A stretch of DNA of 64,000 nucleotides from Schizochytrium sp. TIO01 (taxonomy: Eukaryota; Sar; Bigyra; Thraustochytrida; Thraustochytriidae), in assembly GCA_004764695.1 (NCBI GenBank), contig SMSO01000037.1:3842337-3906336 (forward strand), read 5' to 3'. Position numbers and translations under genes: made by a program. This document shows positions 56,341 to 64,000 of the stretch, in pieces (the stretch's first letter is position 1; each line of letters starts with the position of its first letter). The notes beneath the pieces were generated by a model that did no database searches, was not told the origin of the DNA, and saw only the letters and a program-made list of their open reading frames with translations.

Positions 56341-57177
56341 TTACATGAGGATTTTCACAGGCTCCCAGGCAACTTCAAGATCATCATTGCAAATAGCGCC
56401 ATTGACAAATGTAGTTGATGAACGGCGATTGATTTCCTGCGAACTCATCATATCCCTTGTTCGGCCTGCGTGTACGTGTCCAAAGCAGTGCAATAGCGGG
56501 TGACGATCATCAACAACATTGAGAAGATCTTTGGACCCAATAGGTTTACCCTCAGGATCTTTGTCAAATTGATTAAGCGGCGGAGAGTGCGTTGCCAGAA
56601 TGTCAACATTCCGAGGTGTCTTTTGAAAAATAGTGGCCAGGTCAGGGCCTGCTGGTTTGTAAGTATCAAAACCTGGCCATTGGGGCTGCCATGGCGATCC
56701 ATAAATTGTAACAGCCTCCTGTTTGGGACCTGCATACACAGTGACTTCCTGGTCCTCGAGATACACTGCGTTGGTAATGTGTTTCCGCAGATCACTCAAG
56801 AAAAAGCCTCGCTCTGCATCATGATTACCCGCAACAAATATTTTATGTGGGTGTTGTAGATCGCCGAGCCATGCATTGAAGTCTTTCACTTGGTCTTCTA
56901 CGTCAGTGACATCGTGCGGATTGACACAGTCCCCGGTATATATCAAGATGTCACCGTCAGGCACCTCTATTTCCCTGTGTCTGCCATGAGTATCGCCGAG
57001 ACATACCACCTCAATCTCACCGTTGCCAAGCCACGCAACTTCGCGGTCCTTAACTGTGCGGCCTTTCTCTGCGGGCCCGCTCCAAAAGAAACCTGTTGAG
57101 AACCGCATGGTCACAAGCAGCAGCATCCCTACTGCCACTGCTGCCATGACTGTTGCGACCCGAGGCATGGGCCTCAT
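56341..57177 (-). CDS. membrane-anchored metallophosphoesterase (calcineurin-like)
   Basis: The start is the ATG at 57177 (278 residues). The frame continues 22 codons upstream only from a GTG. Residues 7-24 form a signal-anchor helix after a short basic N terminus, so the enzyme domain probably faces the ER lumen or cell surface. The catalytic domain has all expected metal-binding motifs in order: GDTHGRH (D62, H64), GDCVN (D83, N86), GNHD (117-120), THSPP (H197) and GHVHAGR (H234, H236). The set and spacing match the MPPED1/239FB-like branch of calcineurin-like phosphoesterases, which act on phosphodiesters such as cyclic nucleotides. The substrate here is unknown. It is divergent from the transporter at 58680 and convergent with the gene ending at 54353. 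Confidence 0.9.
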   Translation of the reverse strand: MRPMPRVATVMAAVAVGMLLLVTMRFSTGFFWSGPAEKGRTVKDREVAWLGNGEIEVVCLGDTHGRHREIEVPDGDILIYTGDCVNPHDVTDVEDQVKDFNAWLGDLQHPHKIFVAGNHDAERGFFLSDLRKHITNAVYLEDQEVTVYAGPKQEAVTIYGSPWQPQWPGFDTYKPAGPDLATIFQKTPRNVDILATHSPPLNQFDKDPEGKPIGSKDLLNVVDDRHPLLHCFGHVHAGRTRDMMSSQEINRRSSTTFVNGAICNDDLEVAWEPVKILM

Positions 57178-57652
57178 CTTATTTTCGTAGGATTTCGCTG
57201 TACTTAAATCAATTGCCTTGGTTGTTGTCCAGGATAAGGTCACGTTGCTCCTGAGCTAGAGTGCTATGGAACTGAACACCAAGCTTTGGTGACCTCGTTT
57301 CATTGAGCTCTTGATCTTGGATGCATTAATTAAGTTATCAAGCCATTAGTAGTATTACGCTAGAACGAACTATTCCTTGGACTCTCTATCAGTCTTGTAG
57401 TGAACGGATAAACGCAGCATGCTAGACAAACCCGCAATTTTCAAAGCCATGAGTCAAAATATCACTTGGTGCTAGTATTGAAGTCGATTACGAGTGCTTC
57501 TTTCCATTGTTTGCACTACCTCTGGAGGATTTAGAAGAAGCTGTTGCTGTTCGCTGTTTTAGTTTTATCAACAGTGGTCAGAGCCATATCTTGCAAGGAG
57601 GCCTAAAGTAAACCAGCGTAATTGTGCTGTGAATGGCAACACGTATCAGCCT

Positions 57653-58300
57653 TTAGGTTTTGCCGCTTCGTTTGCGTTGCCGTCCCATGAGTCCCACCAT
57701 GAACCCTGCTATACCAAATTGAAGAGGTAGTGCAATTTCTACAATGTCAGCTGCAAGAGCACTAAAAAGGTTAAGTCCGCCCATTAGCCCCGCGAAGCTT
57801 TGCCCATTCTCGGATTTGTGTTCTTTCTTTATATAAAAGACCTGTAAAAACTATTGCAACTACTCGTATTAAGTCTTTGTTTGCGTATCTATCAATCAGA
57901 CCACTCTTCTTCCACGACTCAACTCTTCTTTCCGTCTTTTCACCAGGCACAATAACGAACATCAGAAGCAAATTAATTGTCCACAGGACCCAATTTTCAC
58001 TGCACTTTCATGTTCTGCTGCGCATCATTCATCTTGGTCATTCTGCCTTCGATCGTATAACAGGATATTGTGTTTCTATGTTGCATGTCTGCAACCATGT
58101 TCGACTCATCCTCGATTCTTGTGTAGGTATTCGTTCTCCTGCGCGCTTTTTTGAGTCCCTCACTTTGCGTCAAAGTCTCACACATACTACTACAACTTTG
58201 CTATATGCAGCGCTAGCACCAGCAGAAGTAGCACTCCCATCCTCGTCCTCCACTTTGCAATTCGAGCTCCATCAATCATTGGTATGGGCGACCCAAGCAT
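57653..58300 (-). CDS. probable three-exon small membrane protein (faintly PEX11-like)
   Basis: The proposed exons are 58300-58191, 57999-57842 and 57750-57653 on the minus strand (366 bases, 121 residues plus TAA). Intron 1 ends AAAGTGCAG (58000). Intron 2 (57841-57751) begins ACAG|GTCTTT and ends with CTTAAC, a T-rich tract and CTCTTGCAG. Both donors are weak (GTAGTA, GTCTTT), but the phases agree and no stop is met. The protein has a short basic N terminus, a hydrophobic helix (about 21-36), a second one (about 38-56), a charged loop and a third hydrophobic part (about 85-113) ending in a basic tail. The third part has a D-x5-PL-x8-GFMVGLMG pattern that weakly recalls the PEX11 C terminus. 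It lies between the divergent phosphoesterase and BT1 genes. An overlapping + ORF (57877-58356) is judged a shadow. Confidence 0.4.
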
Positions 58301-58679
58301 CTTTTCACCTCGGCAGCCTCGGCTCTTGCGATCCAAGTGATTGCGTGCATAAGTGAACGAGTGCAGCGCAGGCTTTGTTTATTTCTTCGTTTGTTTCTTT
58401 GGATTCTTCCGATTGCAAATCCTAAACCAACAAATTGATCTACCTATCCAGTATTACTTGGAAAAGAACGAAAAAAATGAATCATGAAAGGAAGAAGAAC
58501 AGCAAAGCACTAGGAGTCACTAGCAAATCTATAAGCGGGTTTACATGGGTGAAAATGAGGACGAATCGATTGCGCTTTTGTGTCGTTTTGCATCATGAAC
58601 AATCATCGCTGCGATGTATTGCAAACCCTCAACATAGCTGAGGAGGTTGTGAAGGTGGCGGCGGGAGCAGGGCTCTGCG
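58301..58679. other. upstream region of the BT1-family transporter gene
   Basis: This is presumed to be the shared promoter of the small minus-strand gene and the transporter. No clear element is seen, apart from a short run of AT-rich sequence. Confidence 0.4.
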
Positions 58680-60902
58680 ATGGCGTCTCGTGAGTCACTT
58701 CTAGGAGCCTTCGTGGTGTGCGTGATCCTCGCAACCGCGTATTTAGTGGTCCTCATTCGCGCCCAGAGACGCTCGGAGCGTCGCGAGCGACTCCGTAGTG
58801 ACGAAGCTGATGGTTTGAATACTGCTGCTAATGCTGAAGATCATGATCAAAGTGACATTGACAGCCAGTCTGAAGGTCTCGTCGCAGAATCCCGCGTGGT
58901 TCTAGAGGGACACAACTACGAGCTCGCCAGCGAAATTGAAATGGAAAGGACGCAAACTTTACTCCCGGCAAATTCTGCATCGAGTTCGCGACGAGGTGAA
59001 GTCACTTCTGGTCGCAATTCAAATGGAGAATTTGTAGCAGGACTTCATAGCGATGTTGACGAAGATGATGAATCATTTCATCGCGGAGGTTCTGCATATG
59101 AGAGGCTGGGAAGAAGGTTTGCCTCAAGACTGTCCGGACGAAACTCGATCTTTGCATGGGACTTTAGCAGATTCTTGCAGAGTGGCCTGCCTTGGCCAGT
59201 TCTTGTTGTGAGTTTTCTCAACTCCTTTGTGCTAAGCTTTCCTATGAACTTCTTTGGACTATTTATCTCAAACGAGATTGGAATGACCCCAACAGAGTTT
59301 ACGCAGTATTATGCGCTAACCTTCCTGCCGTTTTCCTTTAAACCACTTTATGCCTACATGGCAGAGCGTGTGCATATTTGCGGCACAGGCCGTAGAGGGT
59401 ACCTCATGGCATGTAATATCATGATCTCTGTATGCATGATGTGCATGGCTACGCTTGCGCACGAAGTGTGGCATGTTTTCCTAATTGGATTCATGCAGAA
59501 CTTCTTTGAGGCCGCAGCCGGCATGGTTGTTGGCCTAATTCTGATTGACACAGCGTACGTAGATCAGTCGAAGATCCCCAAATTACAAGCAGAGCAGACT
59601 ATGTGGCGCTACCTTGGAACATTTTCTGCTCTGCTGCTTGCACTTCCGGTTAGTGGCTGTTTCTCTTACTCTTGGGATAACCGCTCAGCGCTTATTGCCA
59701 GTGCTGTAATTCCACTATTTTCTGCTATTGCTGCCCAGTGGCTTCCAACAAAGAAACCCAGCAGTAGTGATTTTGAAGGTCGCGGGGATGAAATGCAGGA
59801 GAGTGACCGGCCGCTGCGCTTTAGCTCTGATCAAGATTATGATGATGTTGGTGTTGACGACCAGAGTGAAGACAACTCTGTTACTTCCTTCGATGCAAGA
59901 CAAAATTCAGAGATGGGCCGTTTAGTTGAGAGGCAAGCAATCATGCTTTTTGTTCCTACTCTAGTTCTTTTCGAGTGCGTAGCCATTGCTGTGGGCTTGC
60001 ACGGAAACTTTGCTGCCTCTGGGGCTCTGTCCACTTGGCATATTCTTGTTGGTGTCTTCATCGGAACTCTTCTGATCTGGCTCATAGTTGCAGGTACTGG
60101 TGTCTATCGGTGGGGAAATCCTGCTAATATTCGCGCACTAATGGTGATTTCGGTGCCTTGCATTTACCTCTTCGTGGTAGATGCTATTCCAAGTTCTTTA
60201 GACGGTATGGCAAGCTACAAATATCACGTGTTTCATCAACCTTGCCAATTGCAAGCCATGTCCCTGCTTGGCACTGTTTCAAGAATTGCTGGATTATTTG
60301 CCTATAGCAAGTTCTTCTCCAACACAACTGTAGAGATTGCTGTTCTTACTAACACAATCCTTTCTGCCAGCGTGTCTCTTTTGGATATGTATAAGGTCCA
60401 GGATCCTCCTCTTGAAGCCCCATTCTGGCCTTGGACACTAATTGACATTGTAGGCAGCTTTGTATCTGCACTATACTTAGTGTCTAAAGAGGTGGTTGCA
60501 ACCCATTATAGCTTTTCCTTACTCAACACAGCTCGCAAACGCCAGAGAGCTGCGAGCACGGATCCTCGTGTTGATGATGGTGTGGCAGACAATGGCGACT
60601 TTGAAGAATACGACGATGCAGAGCAAGCTTATGCTCACCAGCGTCTTGGTTCAGACAAACACAGCTCTTGGGGCGGGGCTCTCTCTCGTACATTGTCTCC
60701 GGGAATTTTGTATTCAGTATACCTCACTTGTTTTGATATTGGTGCCAGCGCATCTGGTTTCCTTACTGCAGCAATCATGTCTGCTCTTGGCGTCACTTAT
60801 ACGGATTTTTCGGCATTGCCGGACCTGATCCTAATATGCGCCCTCAGCTTCATTTGCACTGTTATTCTCATTCCAACACTCACTTTCGCTAAACATGGCT
60901 AG
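58680..60902 (+). CDS. folate-biopterin transporter (BT1) family membrane protein
   Basis: This 740-residue protein starts at an ATG at 58680. An extra hydrophobic helix (about 9-27) precedes a long acidic Ser-rich stretch (about 30-155). The transporter core follows, with the family hallmark at 220-226 (F-KPLYAY after YYALTFLPFSF), a charged RRGY turn, then helices with NFFEAAAGMVVGLILIDTAYV. A hydrophilic loop of about 80 residues (357-435, Asp/Ser-rich) divides the two halves. A second acidic loop (about 630-665) precedes the last helices. BT1/FBT proteins are MFS-related carriers for folates, biopterin and related compounds; the substrate here is unproven. It is longer than typical members (about 450-600) because of the N-terminal helix and the loops. 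Confidence 0.9.
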   Translation: MASRESLLGAFVVCVILATAYLVVLIRAQRRSERRERLRSDEADGLNTAANAEDHDQSDIDSQSEGLVAESRVVLEGHNYELASEIEMERTQTLLPANSASSSRRGEVTSGRNSNGEFVAGLHSDVDEDDESFHRGGSAYERLGRRFASRLSGRNSIFAWDFSRFLQSGLPWPVLVVSFLNSFVLSFPMNFFGLFISNEIGMTPTEFTQYYALTFLPFSFKPLYAYMAERVHICGTGRRGYLMACNIMISVCMMCMATLAHEVWHVFLIGFMQNFFEAAAGMVVGLILIDTAYVDQSKIPKLQAEQTMWRYLGTFSALLLALPVSGCFSYSWDNRSALIASAVIPLFSAIAAQWLPTKKPSSSDFEGRGDEMQESDRPLRFSSDQDYDDVGVDDQSEDNSVTSFDARQNSEMGRLVERQAIMLFVPTLVLFECVAIAVGLHGNFAASGALSTWHILVGVFIGTLLIWLIVAGTGVYRWGNPANIRALMVISVPCIYLFVVDAIPSSLDGMASYKYHVFHQPCQLQAMSLLGTVSRIAGLFAYSKFFSNTTVEIAVLTNTILSASVSLLDMYKVQDPPLEAPFWPWTLIDIVGSFVSALYLVSKEVVATHYSFSLLNTARKRQRAASTDPRVDDGVADNGDFEEYDDAEQAYAHQRLGSDKHSSWGGALSRTLSPGILYSVYLTCFDIGASASGFLTAAIMSALGVTYTDFSALPDLILICALSFICTVILIPTLTFAKHG

Positions 60903-61719
60903 ATGTATGCATGTTGGCATAAACTTTGCTCATGCGCCGCTCTAGAACCCTGATTTCTTTTTTTTGAGATTAGGATGTCATATGTCCAACATGAAGTTTA
61001 TACGGTAGGAAAAAAAACCGTTTGACTTTCGGTGATGCAAACCAAGCTATATCAAACTAAAGTAAATCCTTAGGAGGAACTCTGCAACAAAACCAATTTG
61101 TATGCTTGGTTTAAGTATGATATTTATAATCACCGCAATCATTTTCATATCTTGAATTAATTTTAATTTGTTCAAGACAGGGTTTTTCATTATAGTTGTG
61201 TTCATTATTTCGCTCTTCATGAAAGCCTACTGCAATTTGTAACTCTCTTCCTTGTCACAATGTAAACTTAGTGGAAGGTACTGTTTTGTTTGTTGGCAAG
61301 TAACTCTTGCAAATCAGATGCAGCAGGCTTTGTAGTCCATGCATTATTACGCATTTCTGAAAAAGGAGATCTGACTGCTGCTTTCATCATTCACTATTAT
61401 GATCGGCAATGCTAATTTTCGGATGCTAATGTAATTTATCAAATCATCGTATTGGTATTATAAGTAGAGTTAATCTCTAGCGAAGCACATTCCTGTCTTT
61501 AATGAAGTTTAACTGAACATTACGTTGCCCACAACGAATGCCAGTTTGCGGGATGGTTGGACGGAAAGACATTACTGCAACCGTGCTTTGGTTTTTGCAT
61601 ATATGTGTGTATCTATCTATTAGTATAGTTCTTTGTTTGTGCATCTCCATTCCGTGTCTGCAGTTAGACTTAAAGTTATGTAATCCTTCGAAACATAGGT
61701 TTCTATTTCTGGCATTCTC
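60903..61719. other. convergent AT-rich spacer
   Basis: The spacer lies between the convergent transporter and kinesin genes. It is AT-rich and holds only a 61-codon ORF with no domain. A TATCTATCTATTAG stretch lies near 61610. No gene is seen. Confidence 0.5.
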
Positions 61720-63933
61720 TTAATTTTGCAATACCTGGCTCGCAAAACGTAGAGTATTCAAGGACTCAAGAATGTGCTCCTGGTCTTGTGAAACTGCGCA
61801 CAGCATAAGAGTTTTGCATGACTTTGACTCGAGAGCATCCTGCAACAGGTGTGTAAGCTTACTATCACGAAATGGGATGTGGTTTTGCTGGGTGGCAAGA
61901 GCACGTAAAACGTTTTTCAAGGCTACAAGACTGGTATTGATGCTACATTGCTCCTTGAGCTGTTTTGCTGAACGGTCTGATCCAGCATGAGCAATTCGTT
62001 CTGAACCAGCAAGGTCCACGAGGTGCACATGGCTAGTCTTAGAGATTTCTCCAGAGTCTTTATCGATGTGGTCAATCATTAAGGTCAAGACAGTATGTGA
62101 GCGGGATGAACGTTCGTTCGCACTTGTTCTTGCCACAGAACGGGACTTCTCTGCATGTGCAAGGAGCTCGTGAGCGTGTTTGATGTCCTCAATTGGAATC
62201 TCCTGAAGCCCTTCAATCTGGGGAGTACCTCGACGTGGATCGATTCGTAGCCTTAGTTTGCCTCCTGGTGCTGATTTTGTGCCTGGGCCCTTGGACTCAC
62301 TGTTAATCGCACGTTTCGAGCCCCGTGTTTGCTTTGCAGCCAAAAGATCCCGCAACTCCTCGTTATAGATTTCCAAAAGACTAAGTCTCATTTTATGCCG
62401 CATTGTCTTGGAGAGTTGCTGTTTGCACTGCTCAGCGATGGTTTCAAGAGCACGAGGAATGATTCCATGATCGCCGCTACCAAGGTTACTCATGGTATGA
62501 GTTTTCCCAGAACCAGTTTGGCCGTATGCAAAGATGCATACATTGAAGCCGTCGAGAGCACTTTGAATTAAGCCTTGAACCTCCGCAAAAACGTCCTCCT
62601 GTGATGCCGACTCTGGAAAGACACAGTCAAAGTTGAAAGTGTTGAGTTTGCTAGCTTCAGAGCGGCCATCCACAGATTTTACTGGCGGGGCTCGGACACG
62701 CAAATCTCCAATACTTCCACCTGATGTAGTGTCAAAAGCATCACTACCGGAGCCCGGACGAAGGCGGCAGAATACCCGCATGTTACCTCGCCGAGTCATG
62801 TGATCCTCATGAAGTTGGCGACGAGTCGTTTCAGACTTTAGTAACGCAGTTTCAAGAGCAAAGCAGCGAGCCTCCAAAGCACTTTGGCGCAGCCTAGTAC
62901 TTTGCATATCTTCCAATGCCATTAAGAATGCATTCTCCCACATGCTTGCCTTTTCAGCCTTCTTTGCATAGTCTTTGTTGCGCTTCTCAAGCCAATTTGT
63001 ATGCACTTGCAAAGCAGATCTTGCAGCTACTTGTGCTTGCACGCTTGCTTCTAGAGCATCGAGGTCTCTCCGTGGGCGTTTGCTAGATTGTTGTTGATCT
63101 CGCTGCGGTGGTGCTGGCAAAGACGAGATCGACTTATGGCTTTGCTCTACAGAATCATCCTCCAAATCTAACGAGTTCCGTTTCGCTGGGCGTTCTCGAA
63201 GCTTATTCAGGGAGTTTTGGGAAGAGGCTTGCTGCAACGTTTTGCTTTTTGCCTGCCTTTCCAGCTGCTTCTTAGCAACGTGAGCTTTACGCGCCCTTGA
63301 AATCTCCAGTATAGCCGCTTGTGGCTTTGTGGTTTCTTCATCCATTTCTGGTTGATCGTCAGTATAATTTTTGTTGCGGCCCTTCTTGTTGTCTCCAGTT
63401 CTAGTCTCAGGCACCAACATATATTCTTGAAGTAGCTCCTCATCCTGATCCTCCTCGTCGATGACTGCTTTCCTAGCTGGAGAGTCTGGCACAGCTTTTT
63501 CTGGTAGGGCATCTCTACGCTCTGGACTGTGCTGCTTCTTCCTGACTTTGCTTCGTGGCTCAGCTGGTTGATGTTTGCGAGGTTTTGTAGATTTATTCTT
63601 GCCTTGCTGAGTTCTGGTAGCAGAGACGCGCTGGTTGGCCTGTGCCGCTGCATTTTCTGCATTTTCCAACTGCTCTCCGTCGTGGTCTGGGTCCATTCTA
63701 GCTCTGAACTCTTGCATAGGATTCTGGCTTCTGTTTGTATCTTCGACCTCAATCTCATCTCCTTCAAGAGCGAGCGCACTCATAGCCTCTTCAGGCGCAG
63801 AGGGAGACTCCGATGTGGCATTAGCCTGGTTGGTCTTGCCACCTTCCCATAAGTTGTGCAACGTGCATCTCCGGCGAGGATTGCGACGCACAGTATCATC
63901 CTGAGACCCAGACTTCTTCGCATGACCGCCCAT
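61720..63933 (-). CDS. kinesin-14 (C-terminal motor, minus-end-directed microtubule motor)
   Basis: This 737-residue protein starts at an ATG at 63933. Residues 1-290 are charged, low-complexity and basic (microtubule- or cargo-binding tail, NLS-like clusters near 117-136 and 285-289). A coiled coil lies at about 285-380. The neck, RRQLHEDHMTRRGNMRVFCR (371-390), is the kinesin-14 signature directly before a C-terminal motor. The motor (about 384-735) has an intact P-loop GQTGSGKT (471-478), switch I NERSSRSH (606-613), switch II LVDLAGSER (638-646), a loop with IPFRDSKLTHLLQDAL (686-701) and a final NTLRFASQV. A Ser/Gly/Lys-rich insertion (about 534-560) sits within the motor. Kinesin-14s focus spindle poles and move toward minus ends. 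Confidence 0.95.
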   Translation of the reverse strand: MGGHAKKSGSQDDTVRRNPRRRCTLHNLWEGGKTNQANATSESPSAPEEAMSALALEGDEIEVEDTNRSQNPMQEFRARMDPDHDGEQLENAENAAAQANQRVSATRTQQGKNKSTKPRKHQPAEPRSKVRKKQHSPERRDALPEKAVPDSPARKAVIDEEDQDEELLQEYMLVPETRTGDNKKGRNKNYTDDQPEMDEETTKPQAAILEISRARKAHVAKKQLERQAKSKTLQQASSQNSLNKLRERPAKRNSLDLEDDSVEQSHKSISSLPAPPQRDQQQSSKRPRRDLDALEASVQAQVAARSALQVHTNWLEKRNKDYAKKAEKASMWENAFLMALEDMQSTRLRQSALEARCFALETALLKSETTRRQLHEDHMTRRGNMRVFCRLRPGSGSDAFDTTSGGSIGDLRVRAPPVKSVDGRSEASKLNTFNFDCVFPESASQEDVFAEVQGLIQSALDGFNVCIFAYGQTGSGKTHTMSNLGSGDHGIIPRALETIAEQCKQQLSKTMRHKMRLSLLEIYNEELRDLLAAKQTRGSKRAINSESKGPGTKSAPGGKLRLRIDPRRGTPQIEGLQEIPIEDIKHAHELLAHAEKSRSVARTSANERSSRSHTVLTLMIDHIDKDSGEISKTSHVHLVDLAGSERIAHAGSDRSAKQLKEQCSINTSLVALKNVLRALATQQNHIPFRDSKLTHLLQDALESKSCKTLMLCAVSQDQEHILESLNTLRFASQVLQN

Positions 63934-64000
63934 GGTGATCGCTCCTGGCCCTCAGGTCGCAGTGGTTAGACGAAGTGAACTGCAATGATGAGAATCGATG

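Noticed and set aside
57877-58356. 159-codon + strand ORF
   Set aside because: It lies opposite the proposed three-exon minus-strand gene, has no recognisable domain and starts within AT-rich sequence.

Overview
This is a stretch of eukaryotic nuclear DNA from a protist, with few introns. It is not bacterial. The evidence is long, mostly uninterrupted ORFs for eukaryote-only families (kinesin-14, a WDR92/DNAAF10-type dynein assembly factor, RRM plus CCCH zinc fingers, PH plus ankyrin), large spacers full of microsatellites, and a few candidate short GT-AG introns. WDR92 implies motile cilia at some life stage. A folate-biopterin-transporter-type (BT1) membrane protein fits stramenopiles, plants and some other protists. 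A stramenopile such as a thraustochytrid is my best guess, but the sequence does not prove it. No rRNA, tRNA, CRISPR array or intact transposon was recognised.

Layout. Bases 1-5000 hold a six-helix membrane protein (+, 688-1635, possibly spliced on to 1756) and a very GC3-biased RRM/two-CCCH RNA-binding protein (-, 3019-3801). Bases 5.1-9.7 kb are AT-rich with no convincing gene. From about 9.7 to 39.3 kb the only clear gene is a WW-domain protein (-, 14006-14812). The rest is a roughly 24.5 kb gene-poor zone of GC-rich patches and AT-rich, microsatellite-rich DNA. A few short ORFs there could be exons of unrecognised spliced genes.

From 39.3 kb the window becomes gene-dense: a TPR protein with an Aha1-N-like Hsp90 co-chaperone domain (-, 39362-41083); a PH plus ankyrin protein whose reading frame shifts in the middle (+, 45492-48585); an FtsH-like AAA ATPase without a protease domain (+, 49323-50747); WDR92/DNAAF10 (-, 51220-52302); a low-complexity protein with repeated P-E-[IV]-P motifs and a C-terminal helix (+, 52878-54353); a membrane-anchored metallophosphoesterase (-, 56341-57177); a probable hidden three-exon membrane protein (-, 57653-58300); a BT1-family transporter (+, 58680-60902); and a C-terminal-motor kinesin (-, 61720-63933).

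There is no operon logic. Genes alternate in strand, as divergent or convergent pairs. The one functional theme is inferred: a putative Hsp90 co-chaperone (TPR-Aha1N) lies about 10 kb from WDR92, which works with the Hsp90/R2TP machinery in assembling axonemal dyneins, and a microtubule motor is at the right end.
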